From NCBI RefSeq assembly GCF_001665685.1, contig NZ_LZTB01000088.1, forward strand, positions 1-64,000: a stretch of DNA of 64,000 nucleotides, written 5' to 3'. This DNA comes from Mycobacterium sp. 852013-50091_SCH5140682 (GTDB taxonomy: Bacteria > Actinomycetota > Actinomycetes > Mycobacteriales > Mycobacteriaceae). Below the pieces are notes generated by a model. The model worked only from the letters and a program-made list of their open reading frames with translations, was not told the DNA's origin and did not search any database. Each line of letters begins with the position of its first letter. The stretch's first letter is position 1. The position numbers were made by a program, and so were the translations under genes. Of the stretch, positions 24,221 through 34,035 are shown piece by piece.

Positions 24221-26380
24221 ATGGCCTTCGCGACCGAACATCCCGTGCTTGCGTACTCGGAGTATCGCGCTGTCGACGAAGTGGTCCGCACCGGCGGCCG
24301 GTTCGAGGTCGTCAGCGAGTACGTGCCTGCCGGTGACCAGCCCGCCGCCATCGACGAGCTGCAGCGACGCATCGAAGCGGGCGAACGCGACGTGGTGCTG
24401 CTCGGCGCCACCGGTACGGGTAAGTCGGCCACCACCGCGTGGCTCATCGAGCGGCTGCAGAGGCCCACGCTGGTGATGGCCCCCAACAAGACACTCGCCG
24501 CGCAGCTCGCCAACGAGCTTCGGGAGATGCTGCCGCACAACGCGGTCGAGTACTTCGTCTCGTATTACGACTACTACCAACCCGAGGCGTACATCGCGCA
24601 GACCGACACCTACATCGAGAAGGACAGCTCGATCAACGACGATGTCGAGCGCCTGCGGCACTCGGCGACGTCCAGTCTGCTCTCGCGGCGCGACGTCGTC
24701 GTGGTCGCTTCGGTGTCCTGCATCTACGGCCTCGGCACTCCGCAGTCCTACCTCGACCGCTCGGTGGAGCTGAACGTCGGCGAGGAGGTGCCCCGCGATG
24801 GCCTACTGCGACTGCTGGTGGACGTCCAGTACACCCGCAACGATATGGCGTTCACCCGCGGAACGTTCCGGGTCCGCGGCGACACGGTCGAGATCATCCC
24901 GTCGTACGAAGAGTTGGCGGTCCGCATCGAGTTCTTCGGCGACGAGATCGAGGCGCTGTACTACCTGCACCCGCTGACCGGCGACATCGTCCGCCAGGTG
25001 GATTCCCTGCGGATCTTTCCGGCCACCCACTATGTGGCCGGTCCCGAGCGCATGGCTCGTGCTATCGCGACCATCGAGGAGGAGCTCGAGGAGCGGCTGG
25101 CCGACCTGGAGCGGCAGGGCAAGCTGCTGGAGGCCCAGCGGCTGCGGATGCGCACCAATTACGACGTCGAGATGATGAAGCAGGTCGGTTTCTGCTCAGG
25201 TATCGAGAACTATTCGCGCCACATCGATGGACGCCCGGCGGGTTCGGCTCCGGCCTGCCTGCTCGACTACTTCCCCGAGGATTTCCTGCTGGTCATCGAT
25301 GAGTCTCACGTGACCGTCCCGCAGATCGGCGGCATGTACGAGGGCGACATGTCCCGCAAGCGCAACCTGGTGGACTTCGGCTTCCGGCTCCCGTCCGCAG
25401 TCGACAACCGGCCGTTGACCTGGGAGGAGTTCGCCAGCCGGATCGGCCAGACCGTCTACCTGTCGGCCACCCCGGGGCCGTATGAGATCGGCCAGGCCGG
25501 GGGCGAGTTCGTCGAACAGGTCATCCGACCGACCGGGCTGGTGGATCCCAAGGTGGTCGTCAAGCCCACCAAGGGGCAGATCGACGACCTGATCGCCGAA
25601 ATCCGCATCCGCACCGAACGTGACGAGCGCGTGCTGGTGACCACCCTGACCAAGAAAATGGCCGAGGACCTCACCGACTATCTGCTGGAACTCGGCATCC
25701 GCGTGCGCTACCTGCACTCCGAAGTCGACACCCTGCGCCGGGTCGAGCTGCTGCGCCAACTGCGGTTGGGCGAGTACGACGTGCTGGTCGGCATCAACCT
25801 GCTCCGCGAGGGCCTCGACCTTCCCGAGGTCTCGTTGGTGTCGATTCTCGACGCCGACAAGGAGGGGTTCCTGCGGTCGACGCGCAGCCTGATCCAGACC
25901 ATCGGCCGCGCGGCGCGCAACGTGTCCGGCGAGGTGCACATGTACGCCGACAAGATCACGGACTCGATGCGTGAGGCCATCGACGAGACCGAACGGCGCC
26001 GGGCCAAGCAGATCGCCTACAACGAGGCCAACGGCATCGATCCGAAACCGTTGCGCAAGAAGATCGCCGACATCCTCGACCAGGTGTACCGCGAGGCGGA
26101 CGACACCGAGGCCGTCGAGATCGGCGGCTCCGGACGCAACGCGTCTCGCGGGCGCCGTGCACAAGGCGAGCCCGGTCGCGCAGTCAGCGCAGGCATCGTC
26201 GAGGGCCGCGACACCTCGAACATGCCGCGGGCCGAATTGGCGGATCTCATCAAGGATCTGACCGAGCAGATGATGACTGCGGCGCGCGACCTGCAGTTCG
26301 AACTGGCCGCCCGCATCCGCGACGAGGTCGCCGATCTGAAAAAGGAGTTGCGGGGTATGGACGCGGCAGGTCTTAAATAG
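24221..26380 (+). CDS. uvrB: Excinuclease ABC subunit B
   Basis: A 719-residue UvrB. It has the Walker A GATGTGKS (residues 62-69), the beta-hairpin YFVSYYDYYQPEAYI that probes the DNA, VIDESHV (DEAH-like box), helicase motifs V/VI (TIGRAARN) and a C-terminal UVR domain (LTEQMMTAARDLQFELAARIRDEV) that binds UvrA/UvrC. It loads onto damaged DNA with UvrA and recruits UvrC in nucleotide excision repair. ATG 24221 gives a leaderless mRNA from a damage-type promoter; the 23 upstream codons in the same frame overlap that promoter. Confidence 0.97.
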   Translation: MAFATEHPVLAYSEYRAVDEVVRTGGRFEVVSEYVPAGDQPAAIDELQRRIEAGERDVVLLGATGTGKSATTAWLIERLQRPTLVMAPNKTLAAQLANELREMLPHNAVEYFVSYYDYYQPEAYIAQTDTYIEKDSSINDDVERLRHSATSSLLSRRDVVVVASVSCIYGLGTPQSYLDRSVELNVGEEVPRDGLLRLLVDVQYTRNDMAFTRGTFRVRGDTVEIIPSYEELAVRIEFFGDEIEALYYLHPLTGDIVRQVDSLRIFPATHYVAGPERMARAIATIEEELEERLADLERQGKLLEAQRLRMRTNYDVEMMKQVGFCSGIENYSRHIDGRPAGSAPACLLDYFPEDFLLVIDESHVTVPQIGGMYEGDMSRKRNLVDFGFRLPSAVDNRPLTWEEFASRIGQTVYLSATPGPYEIGQAGGEFVEQVIRPTGLVDPKVVVKPTKGQIDDLIAEIRIRTERDERVLVTTLTKKMAEDLTDYLLELGIRVRYLHSEVDTLRRVELLRQLRLGEYDVLVGINLLREGLDLPEVSLVSILDADKEGFLRSTRSLIQTIGRAARNVSGEVHMYADKITDSMREAIDETERRRAKQIAYNEANGIDPKPLRKKIADILDQVYREADDTEAVEIGGSGRNASRGRRAQGEPGRAVSAGIVEGRDTSNMPRAELADLIKDLTEQMMTAARDLQFELAARIRDEVADLKKELRGMDAAGLK

Positions 26381-26386
26381 GCCCTG

Positions 26387-27296
26387 ATGTCCATCCTGTC
26401 CAGGCCCTTGGTGGCCGATGCTCTCGCGCGCCTGTTCTCGTCGACCGTCAACCCGGCACCCAAGCCCGGCGTCCGGTTCCCCGAAATCCCCGGCGACACA
26501 ACCTCGGTGGTGATACCCACCCGGTATGGCGACACCTCCGCAACCATCTACCGGCCGAAGGCAGGCAGTGGCGAACCCGGGGTGTACGTCAACGTGCACG
26601 GTGGTGGCTTCGTCGTGGGGCACCGCGACCAGGACGACCCATGGTGCCGCTATCTCGCCGCGCACGCGAACGTCGTTGTCGTCAACACCGATTACGTGCT
26701 GGCCCCGCGACACCGGTTCCCGGCGCCCGTCGAGCAGGTCTATGACGTCCTCGTCTGGGCGTCGGCCGCCGAACGGGAGTGGGACGGCACCCGGCTGTGC
26801 GTCGGCGGGCAGAGCGCCGGCGGCAGCCTGTCTGCTGCGGCGGCGCGGCTGGCGTTGGAGCGCGGCGGCCCGGCCATCGCCCTGCAGGTGCTGCACTATC
26901 CGCCGCTGGATCTGGTGACCGCGACCGGGGACAAGAACTCTCCGCTGGGCGCCAAGGCCGTGATGCGGCCGTGGATGGGCGAGGTGTTCGACACCGCGTA
27001 CATCCCCGATCCTGCGCGCCGTGCCGACCGGCTGGCCTCACCCCTGCGGCGACAACGCCGACGGTATCGACGGGATCGCACCCGCACTGGTGATCACCGC
27101 CGAGTACGACCGGCTGCGGGGCGAGGCGTGGCGGTACGCCCAGAAGTTGGATGCCGTCGGGGCCCTGGCCGAGTATCACGAAGTTCGCGGTGTCGACCAT
27201 GGCTACAACATCATGAGCAACGCGGGCGACGTCACCCGACGGGTGTACGACCTGATCGCCGGGCACGTCAGCCGGGCGACCGCGGCACGGAAATGA
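26387..27296 (+). pseudogene. HSL-type alpha/beta esterase with a one-base frameshift
   Basis: The frame from ATG 26387 carries the hormone-sensitive-lipase features NVHGGGF (oxyanion hole) and GGQSAGGS (nucleophile) up to RADRLASP. The natural C-terminus continues in another frame (CGDNADGIDGIAPALVITAEYDRLRGEA, then GVDHGYN), with the catalytic aspartate and histidine. One extra C in the CCCC run near 27051 explains the change; a repaired gene would encode about 302 residues. As written, translation runs out of frame to 27307 with an arginine-rich tail. It starts 6 bases after uvrB and probably shares its transcript. It may be inactive, strain-variable or a sequencing artefact. Confidence 0.8.
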
Positions 27297-27303
27297 GCAG
27301 ACC

Positions 27304-27334
27304 TTGACCTCAATGGCGGTTGAGCTCCTAACGT
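27304..27334 (+). promoter_or_regulatory. MFS gene promoter
   Basis: TTGACC (27304-27309), 19 bases, TAACGT (27329-27334), then 7 bases to GTG 27342. A small inverted repeat (CTCAA, 6 bases, TTGAG) sits in the spacer and could be an operator. Confidence 0.55.
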
Positions 27335-27341
27335 CACTGCC

Positions 27342-28736
27342 GTGACCGAGACCGTGACGACCGAAGCCGAGGGGACCTGGCGGCAGTTGCTGGGAGCCAG
27401 GCACCTCGGTGCGTCGACCGTGCTGGCCGGTGGCGTGCTGCTGTACGCGACCAACGAATTCATCACCATCAGCCTGCTGCCCAGCGCCGTCACCGACATC
27501 GGTGGGCACCGCTTGTACGCGTGGGTGACCACGGTGTATCTGGTGGCGTCGGTGGTCGCGGCGACGACGGTGCATTCGGTGCTGATGCGGATGGGCCCGC
27601 GTCGCGCGTATCTGCTTGGCCTCGCGGTGTTCTGCGCGGGCAGCCTGGGTTGTGCCCTGGCACCCAGCATGCCGCTGCTGCTCGCGAGCCGCACGGTGCA
27701 GGGTTTCGCGGGCGGGTTGCTGGCCGGCCTGGGCTACGCCGTCATCAACACCGCGCTGCCGAAGAGCCTGTGGACCAAGGCTTCCGCGCTGGTTTCGGCG
27801 ATGTGGGGCGTCGGCACCGTGATCGGCCCCGCCGCAGGCGGATTGTTCGCGCAGTGGGGCCTGTGGCGGTGGGCGTTCGGGGCGCTCGCAGCGCTGACGT
27901 CGGCGATGGTGGTGCTGGTGCCGTTCGCACTGCCGGGTCGCGACCGGACCGAATCACGGCCACCGGTGCCGGGTATCCCGGTGTGGTCGCTGGTGCTGTT
28001 GGGCGCGGCGGCGATGGCGGTCAGTGTGGCCGGTGTTCCGCACGACCCGCGGGCCACCGTGGCGATGCTGGTGGTCGGGCTCGCCCTGGTCGGCTGCTTC
28101 CTGGTGGTCGATCGGCGGGTGACGTCGAGTGTGTTGCCGCCCAGCGCTTTCGGACCAGGCCCGCTCAAATGGATCTACCTGACCCTTGGTGTGCTGATGG
28201 CCGCCACCATGGTCGACACCTATGTGCCGTTGTTCGCCCAACGGTTGGCTCATCTCACGCCGGTCGTGGCCGGCTTTTTCGGCGCGGTGCTCTCGGTCGG
28301 CTGGACCGTCGGTGAGCTCGTCAGCGCGTCAGTCCGCAACGAACGGGTGTTGGCGCGGACGGTCGCATTGGCGCCGCTGGTGGTGGCGGTGGGCTTGGCG
28401 TCGGCCGCAGCGCTGGTCCGCGCAGGCATGGCGCCCGGGTTTGTGGCGGGCTGGGCCGTCGCATTGCTGATCGCCGGCATCGGCATCGGCAGTGCGTGGC
28501 CCCATTTGTCGGCTTGGGCGATGAGCAGTGTGGACGACCCGGCGGAAGGGCCTGCCGCGGCAGCGGCCATCAACACCGTGCAGCTGATCTGCGGCGCGTT
28601 CGGTGCCGGGCTCACCGGCGTCGTGGTCAACCTGGCCGACGGCAGCGACGTGTTCGCAGCCAGGTGCCTGTTCATCAGCCTCGCGGTCCTGGCCGCGGTG
28701 GGTGCGGTGGCGTCGGTACGCGCCGGGCGCCGCTGA
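27342..28736 (+). CDS. MFS multidrug exporter (Rv1634-like)
   Basis: A 464-residue major facilitator with about 12-14 hydrophobic segments. Early TM1 reads TVLAGGVLLYATNEFITISLLPSAV, and the loop 2-3 motif is degenerate (LMRMGPRRAYLLG). It resembles the drug/H+ antiporter group; in M. tuberculosis the gene after uvrB, Rv1634, is an MFS drug exporter, which supports orthology by position. It ends 3 bases from the convergent MgtC gene. Substrates are unknown. GTG 27342 is the start of a probably leaderless mRNA. Confidence 0.88.
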   Translation: MTETVTTEAEGTWRQLLGARHLGASTVLAGGVLLYATNEFITISLLPSAVTDIGGHRLYAWVTTVYLVASVVAATTVHSVLMRMGPRRAYLLGLAVFCAGSLGCALAPSMPLLLASRTVQGFAGGLLAGLGYAVINTALPKSLWTKASALVSAMWGVGTVIGPAAGGLFAQWGLWRWAFGALAALTSAMVVLVPFALPGRDRTESRPPVPGIPVWSLVLLGAAAMAVSVAGVPHDPRATVAMLVVGLALVGCFLVVDRRVTSSVLPPSAFGPGPLKWIYLTLGVLMAATMVDTYVPLFAQRLAHLTPVVAGFFGAVLSVGWTVGELVSASVRNERVLARTVALAPLVVAVGLASAAALVRAGMAPGFVAGWAVALLIAGIGIGSAWPHLSAWAMSSVDDPAEGPAAAAAINTVQLICGAFGAGLTGVVVNLADGSDVFAARCLFISLAVLAAVGAVASVRAGRR

Positions 28737-28739
28737 CGC

Positions 28740-29480
28740 CTACTCCGCGTCGGTGTCGAGCTGGTGGACGGCGGTGACCCCGTCGATACCGGCCAACACG
28801 GTCGGTGCGGCGAGGATCCCGCTGCCCGACAGCGTGAGCATCACGCCGCACTGACCTGGCCCGCCGAGCGAACCCTGTGGGGCGTCGGCGGCCAGATCCG
28901 TCAGCTGCCATTGCCTGCGCTCACAGGCCTGGAGCAGTTCGTGCATGACGCCGCGACCGTCGGCGTAAGTGACATGCATGCGGATCGACCCGCCCAGGCG
29001 GGCCGTGAGCCGTCGCACCACGGGCATGAAGCCCAGCACGATCAGGAAGTGCATCGCGGTCACCGTGCACGCGAGCAGGAAAAGCCCGGCGCCTGCTGCC
29101 ATTCCGATCGCCGCGGACTCCCATACCGCGGCTGCGGTGGTCAGGCCGTGTACCGAGCCGCGTCGGACGATGATGATGCCCGCGCCCAGAAAGCCTATGC
29201 CGGAGACGATCTGGGCGGCGACCCGCGATGGGTCGACCTCGACCAGACCGGTCGACAGCACGTCGCTGAAGCCGTACTTGCTGACCAGCAGGATCAGCGC
29301 GGCCGCGGTGCCGACAATGGTCTGGGTACGCAGCCCGGCGGCTTTGCCCTGGACTTCGCGCTCCAACCCGATCAACGCCGTCAGCCCGAACGCGACGAAC
29401 AGTTCGGCGATCTGACGGGAACCTTGCCCCGCGCCGCCGAAGAACGCCGGGTCGGCCAGCCAGAGATCCATGTCGAACAA
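28740..29480 (-). CDS. MgtC/SapB-family membrane protein
   Basis: A 246-residue protein. The N-terminal membrane domain has about five segments with MgtC hallmarks: LTALIGLEREVQGKAAGLRT and VSGIGFLGAGIIIVRRGSVHGLTTAAAVWESAAIG. A soluble ACT-like C-terminal domain follows. MgtC proteins support growth in low Mg2+ and in macrophages, by inhibiting ATP synthase or affecting Mg2+ balance. A second ATG three codons in (29471) could be the real start. It is convergent with the MFS gene and shares its upstream region with a DUF899 gene. No Mg2+ riboswitch-like element is seen. Confidence 0.87.
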   Translation of the reverse strand: MFDMDLWLADPAFFGGAGQGSRQIAELFVAFGLTALIGLEREVQGKAAGLRTQTIVGTAAALILLVSKYGFSDVLSTGLVEVDPSRVAAQIVSGIGFLGAGIIIVRRGSVHGLTTAAAVWESAAIGMAAGAGLFLLACTVTAMHFLIVLGFMPVVRRLTARLGGSIRMHVTYADGRGVMHELLQACERRQWQLTDLAADAPQGSLGGPGQCGVMLTLSGSGILAAPTVLAGIDGVTAVHQLDTDAE

Positions 29481-29559
29481 GTTAGCGCGCGCACGATGAC
29501 TTTTGGCCGCAGCTGAGGTCTGTTTTCACATAGGCCGACAACTGACAAGGAGCGAACTC

Positions 29560-30324
29560 ATGTCTGCACAGCCCGCCGCCTATCCGGATGTCGTCACGCG
29601 CGAGGAATGGCTCCAGGCGCGCACGAAGCTGCTGGCCCGCGAACGCGAGGTGACCCATCTGCGCGATGCCGTCAACGCCGAACGTCGTCGGCTGCCGATG
29701 GTTCAGGTCACCAAGGACTACCTCTTCGACGGTCCCGACGGGGAGGTCACCCTGCTGGACATGTTCGAGGGGCGCAGCCAGCTCTACATCCATCACTTCA
29801 TGTGGATCGACGCGATCGACGCCGGCTGCCCGAGCTGCACCGCAGCGGCAGATCTCACGTTCACCGATGAGGACCGAAAACTGTTGCACGGCAAGGACGT
29901 CACGTTCGCATGCGTGTCTCGGGCGCCGTACGCGAGCATCGCCGCCTACCGAGAGCAGCATGGCTGGACGTTCCCGTGGTATTCATCCCGCGACGGTGAT
30001 TTCACCTACGACTATCACGTGACGCTCGACCCCGCGCGAGCACCGATCGAGTACAACTACAAGTCGCGCGACGAGTTGCACGCCGACGGCTGGTCGGATG
30101 CCGACCTGCGCGGTGACTGGCCCGGTGCGAGCGTCTTCCTGCGCCGCGGGGACGACGTGTTTCATACCTACTCGGCGTATGCCCGCGGTCTTGACCATTC
30201 CGCGGTGGGCTATCCGTTCCTGGATCTGACGCCGTACGGCCGCCAGGAGCCGTGGGAGGACTCGCCGGCCGGGTGGCCACAGGGCGGTCCGGCGGTGGGC
30301 AGGCCGGTGGGGGACGAGGGTTAG
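29560..30324 (+). CDS. DUF899 thioredoxin-like protein
   Basis: A 254-residue DUF899 protein. The domain begins VVTREEWLQARTKLLAREREVTHLRD and continues with the thioredoxin-like core containing GCPSCTAAAD, FACVSRAPY and FPWYSSRDGDF. The family is widespread in actinobacteria and proteobacteria and is presumed to be a redox-type protein, but no reaction is established. ATG 29560 follows AAGGAG by 8 bases, a strong ribosome site. It is monocistronic, with tRNA-Cys 60 bases downstream. Confidence 0.87.
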   Translation: MSAQPAAYPDVVTREEWLQARTKLLAREREVTHLRDAVNAERRRLPMVQVTKDYLFDGPDGEVTLLDMFEGRSQLYIHHFMWIDAIDAGCPSCTAAADLTFTDEDRKLLHGKDVTFACVSRAPYASIAAYREQHGWTFPWYSSRDGDFTYDYHVTLDPARAPIEYNYKSRDELHADGWSDADLRGDWPGASVFLRRGDDVFHTYSAYARGLDHSAVGYPFLDLTPYGRQEPWEDSPAGWPQGGPAVGRPVGDEG

Positions 30325-30384
30325 CGATCATCAAGATCGAAACGGTGGGCACGCGGCGCCGCGGCTGGCACTGTGATGGGCAGT

Positions 30385-30455
30385 GCGGGTGTGGCTGAGT
30401 GGCTAGGCACCGGCCTGCAAAGCCGTTAACGCGGGTTCGAATCCCGTCACTCGCT
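30385..30455 (+). tRNA. tRNA-Cys (GCA)
   Basis: The acceptor stem GCGGGTG (30385-30391) pairs with CACTCGC (30448-30454), one G-T pair included. The anticodon loop CTGCAAA holds GCA, the TPsiC arm reads GGGTTCGAATCCC, and the discriminator is T, as expected for cysteine. CCA is not encoded. A long hairpin follows at 30461. Confidence 0.92.
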
Positions 30456-30460
30456 CTGTG

Positions 30461-30520
30461 GATCGGGGGAGGCCGGCCGGTATCTCGACGGTTGTCGAAT
30501 GCCGTCCGGCCGCCCCGATC
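30461..30520 (+). terminator. Terminator hairpin after tRNA-Cys
   Basis: GATCGGGG-GGCCGG (30461-30476) pairs with CCGGCC-CCCCGATC (30506-30520) around an inner TCGAC/GTCGA hairpin. This is a long near-continuous stem with a one-to-two base bulge and no T tract, placed 6 bases after the tRNA. Confidence 0.7.
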
Positions 30521-30596
30521 GTGCCGATGACCCGTAACGGGTGGGTCTCGGTACGGGTTCTACTACCCTTTCGAGTCGCGGCTAGGGTCGCGTGGT

Positions 30597-33173
30597 GTGA
30601 CCAGATCGTTGGAGCGGCCGTGGGATGAGCGGTCGGCGGACATACCGGCCGATGTCCGGGTGCGCGGTGCCCGCGAGCACAACCTCAAGAACGTCGACGT
30701 CGATGTTCCGCGGGACGCCCTGGTGGTGTTCACCGGTGTGTCCGGGTCGGGCAAGTCATCACTGGCCTTCGGCACGTTGTTCGCCGAATCGCAGCGGCGC
30801 TATCTGGAATCGGTCGCGCCGTACGCGCGTCGACTGATCGACCAGGTCGGTGTTCCCGACGTCGACTCCATCGAGGGGATGCCGCCCGCGGTGGCCCTGC
30901 AGCAGCACCGGGGCGCGGGCAGCGCCCGGTCGTCGGTCGGCAGCGTGACCACGCTCTCGAGCCTGGTGCGGATGCTCTACTCGCGGGCAGGGCATTACCC
31001 GGCGGACCAACCCATGCTGTTCGCCGAGGATTTCTCGCCGAACACCGTGCCAGGTGCCTGCCCGACGTGCCACGGCATCGGCCGGGTGTACGAGGTGCCA
31101 GAGGAACTCATGGTCCCGGATCCGTCGCTGACGATCCGCGACCGGGCCATCGCCGCGTGGCCTGCGGCGTGGCACGGGCAGAACCTGCGCGACATCTTGG
31201 TGTCGCTGGGCTACGACGTCGACACGCCGTGGAAGGACCTGCCGAAGAAGGATCGGGACTGGATCCTCTACACCGACGAACGCCCGACCGCTCCGGTGTA
31301 CGCGGGGTTCACCCCGGCGCAGACGCGTCGCGCCGTGGCAATGGAGATGGAGCCCAGCTACCAGGGCACGTTCACCGGCGCGCGGCGCTACGTCCTGGAC
31401 ACCTTCGCCAACACCAAGAGCGCGCAGATGAAGAAGCGCGTCTCCCAGTTCGTCCGCGGCGCGGTGTGTTCGACGTGTCACGGCAAGCTGATCAAGCCCG
31501 AGGCGCTGTCGGTCACTTTCGAGGGATTCGATATCGCCGAGTTGTCCGGCCTGACCCTCAACCGGCTCGCCGAGCTGTTGGAGCCGGTGGCTGCCGGTAC
31601 GCCGACCCATCACGCGGATTCCGATATCGCCGTCGAAAAGCGGGCCGCCGCTGGGCGTTTGGCGGCCGAGATCCTTGAGCGGCTGCATCCCATCATGGAT
31701 TTGGGGCTGGGCTACCTCTCGCTGGACCGCAGTACTCCGACGTTGTCGTCGGGTGAATTGCAGCGGTTGCGCCTGGCCACCCAGTTGTCGTCACAGCTTT
31801 TCGGGGTGGTGTATGTGCTCGACGAGCCCTCGGCCGGCCTACACCCACGCGACCGGGACGCGCTGCTGGGCATTCTGCAGGGATTGAAGGGACGGGGTAA
31901 CAGCGTCTTCCTCGTCGAGCACTCGCTCGACATCATCGGCGCCGCAGACTGGTTGGTCGACATCGGCCCGGGCGCCGGCGAGCGAGGCGGCCAGATTCTC
32001 TACAGCGGGCGGCCCGCCGGTCTCGCTGAGGTGGATGAATCATCCACGCGCCGTTACCTTTTCGGTCTGACGAAACCGGTGAAGCGGAACCCGCGGGAGC
32101 CGGGCGGCTGGCTGCGGTTGGAACACGTGAGCCGCAACAATCTTCATGACGTGTCAGTGTCGTTCCCGCTGAAGTGCCTGACAGCGGTCACCGGAATCTC
32201 GGGTGCGGGAAAATCGAGTCTGGTCAGTCAGGCGCTGCCGACGCTCGTCGCCGAGCACTTGGGCGCCCCGGTGAGCGGCGCGACCGACGACACGTCCGAT
32301 GAGGACGATCTGCTGCTGGCAGGCGAATCCGCACCGGTTCACGGTGAGATCGTCGGTGACATCGGCGGATTGCGCCGGGTGGTGTGCATAGACCAGAAGC
32401 CCATCGGCCGCACCCCGCGGTCCAACGTCGCCACCTACACCGGGATGTTCGACCACATCCGTCGTCGTTTCGCCGAGACGCCGGAAGCGCGCAGCCGTGG
32501 CTACAAGGCCGGCCGGTTCTCGTTCAACGTCGCATCGGGGCGATGCCCCACCTGTGAGGGTGAAGGGTGGGTGATGGTCGAGTTGCTGTTCCTGCCCAGC
32601 GTCTACACCCCATGCTCGGACTGCGACGGAACTCGCTACAAGGCAAGCACATTGGAGATCACCTGGCGCGACCGCAACATCGCCGAGATCCTGCAGATGG
32701 GTGTCGAGCAGGCCCGCGATTTCTTCGAGGGCGAAGCCGAGATACTGCGTTCGCTGACGGTGCTGTGCGATGTCGGGCTGGGCTACCTGCGGCTGGGGCA
32801 GCCCGCCACCGAGTTGTCGGGCGGCGAAGCCCAACGCGTCAAACTCGCCACCGAGCTGCAACGGGCGCACCGCGGAGACGCGCTCTACCTGCTCGACGAA
32901 CCGTCGGCAGGGTTGCACCCCGCCGACACCGACCGGCTGATGGTGCACTTGCAGAAGCTGGTCGACGCCGGCAACACCGTCGTGGTCGTCGAACTGGACA
33001 TGCGGGTCGTCGCGCAGGCTGATTACGTCATCGACCTCGGTCCCGGTGCCGGAGGGGAAGGTGGCCGCATCGTCGCGACCGGCACACCCGCGGAAGCCGC
33101 GACGCACGCCGACAGCGTCAGCGCCCCGTACCTGGCCGACGCCCTGAAGCTCGCGGCGAGCCATACCGAATAA
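30597..33173 (+). CDS. UvrA2-type ABC ATPase lacking the UvrB-binding domain
   Basis: An 858-residue UvrA paralogue with two ABC modules: P-loops GVSGSGKSS and GISGAGKSS, signatures LSSGELQR and LSGGEAQR, and Walker B segments VLDEPSAGLHP and LLDEPSAGLHP. Zinc-finger cysteine pairs (CPTCHG, CSTCHG, CPTCEG, CSDCDG) are kept. After LYSRAGHY it jumps directly to the first zinc region, so the UvrB-binding domain present in the 965-residue UvrA at 35532 is missing. Such UvrA2/DrrC-like proteins act in damage tolerance or resistance to DNA-binding antibiotics. GTG 30597 lies 8 bases after a TAGGGT -10 box. TesB follows after 7 bases. Confidence 0.92.
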   Translation: MTRSLERPWDERSADIPADVRVRGAREHNLKNVDVDVPRDALVVFTGVSGSGKSSLAFGTLFAESQRRYLESVAPYARRLIDQVGVPDVDSIEGMPPAVALQQHRGAGSARSSVGSVTTLSSLVRMLYSRAGHYPADQPMLFAEDFSPNTVPGACPTCHGIGRVYEVPEELMVPDPSLTIRDRAIAAWPAAWHGQNLRDILVSLGYDVDTPWKDLPKKDRDWILYTDERPTAPVYAGFTPAQTRRAVAMEMEPSYQGTFTGARRYVLDTFANTKSAQMKKRVSQFVRGAVCSTCHGKLIKPEALSVTFEGFDIAELSGLTLNRLAELLEPVAAGTPTHHADSDIAVEKRAAAGRLAAEILERLHPIMDLGLGYLSLDRSTPTLSSGELQRLRLATQLSSQLFGVVYVLDEPSAGLHPRDRDALLGILQGLKGRGNSVFLVEHSLDIIGAADWLVDIGPGAGERGGQILYSGRPAGLAEVDESSTRRYLFGLTKPVKRNPREPGGWLRLEHVSRNNLHDVSVSFPLKCLTAVTGISGAGKSSLVSQALPTLVAEHLGAPVSGATDDTSDEDDLLLAGESAPVHGEIVGDIGGLRRVVCIDQKPIGRTPRSNVATYTGMFDHIRRRFAETPEARSRGYKAGRFSFNVASGRCPTCEGEGWVMVELLFLPSVYTPCSDCDGTRYKASTLEITWRDRNIAEILQMGVEQARDFFEGEAEILRSLTVLCDVGLGYLRLGQPATELSGGEAQRVKLATELQRAHRGDALYLLDEPSAGLHPADTDRLMVHLQKLVDAGNTVVVVELDMRVVAQADYVIDLGPGAGGEGGRIVATGTPAEAATHADSVSAPYLADALKLAASHTE

Positions 33174-33180
33174 TGCGGCG

Positions 33181-34035
33181 GTGCCCCTGCCGCAGCTCGC
33201 TGACATCATCACGACCCTCAACCTCACCGCAACCGGCGACGACACGTTCGTCGCCGACCAGATCGACAACGCCGACCACCACATCATCGGCGGCCACATC
33301 GCCGCGCAAGCGCTGATGGCGGCCGGTCGCACCGCGACGGGGCGGCTGCCGCACAGTGTGCACGTCTACCTGCTGCGCGCCGGTGATGCGAGGTACCCCG
33401 TGCAGATCAGAGTGGCCCGGCTGCGCGACGGCGGCACCTTGTCGACGCGCCAGGTCACCGCGCATCAGGGCGGGGAGATCCTGCTGGAGGCGCTGGCCTC
33501 GTTCAGTGCACCCGTCGACAGCGCCGAGTATCAGCGGTCGCTGCCCGATGTTCCGGATCCGGAATCGTTGCCTGCGATGGAGGATCAGCTCCGTGCGTAC
33601 GCCGATGAGTTCGGCGGATTGTGGGTGCGTCCGCAAGCCATCGAGCGTCGTTACGTCGACGCCCCGCCCAGGTTGGCGATGGATCTGCCCTCACCTCCGG
33701 AGCGGACCCGAATGTGGTGGCGCCCAGCAGAATCCGTGACCGATGATCCCGTGCTCAACAGCTGCCTGCTCACCTATGTCTCGGGCACCACGATGCTGGA
33801 GACGGCGATGACGACGCGGCGCACCTCTCAGCTCAGATCGTTCTCCGCGCTCATCGACCATGCCGTCTGGTTCCAGCGGCCTGCCGACTTGTCGGATTGG
33901 GTGCTCTCCGATCAAGTGTCGCCCAGTGGAATTCACGGGCGAGGGCTCGCCGGCGCAACGATGTACAACCGCGCAGGCCAACTCGTGTGCACTGCGACTC
34001 AGGAGTTGTACTTCGGTCGTGACCGGTCTCGCTGA
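33181..34035 (+). CDS. Acyl-CoA thioesterase II (TesB family)
   Basis: A 284-residue double hot-dog TesB protein: HIIGGHIAAQALMAAGRTA with the usual conserved glycine-rich segment, HVYLLRAGDARYPVQIRVARLRDGGTLSTRQV, and a second hot dog ending HGRGLAGATMYNRAGQLVCTATQE. It hydrolyses acyl-CoA to free acid and CoA in the cytosol; chain-length preference cannot be read. The GTG start is 7 bases after the UvrA2 gene, so the two are likely co-transcribed although no functional link is obvious. Confidence 0.9.
   Translation: MPLPQLADIITTLNLTATGDDTFVADQIDNADHHIIGGHIAAQALMAAGRTATGRLPHSVHVYLLRAGDARYPVQIRVARLRDGGTLSTRQVTAHQGGEILLEALASFSAPVDSAEYQRSLPDVPDPESLPAMEDQLRAYADEFGGLWVRPQAIERRYVDAPPRLAMDLPSPPERTRMWWRPAESVTDDPVLNSCLLTYVSGTTMLETAMTTRRTSQLRSFSALIDHAVWFQRPADLSDWVLSDQVSPSGIHGRGLAGATMYNRAGQLVCTATQELYFGRDRSR

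Noticed and set aside
30385..30455. tRNA-Cys as an integration site for a mobile element
   Set aside because: I saw no repeat of its 3' end elsewhere in the window and no integrase gene.
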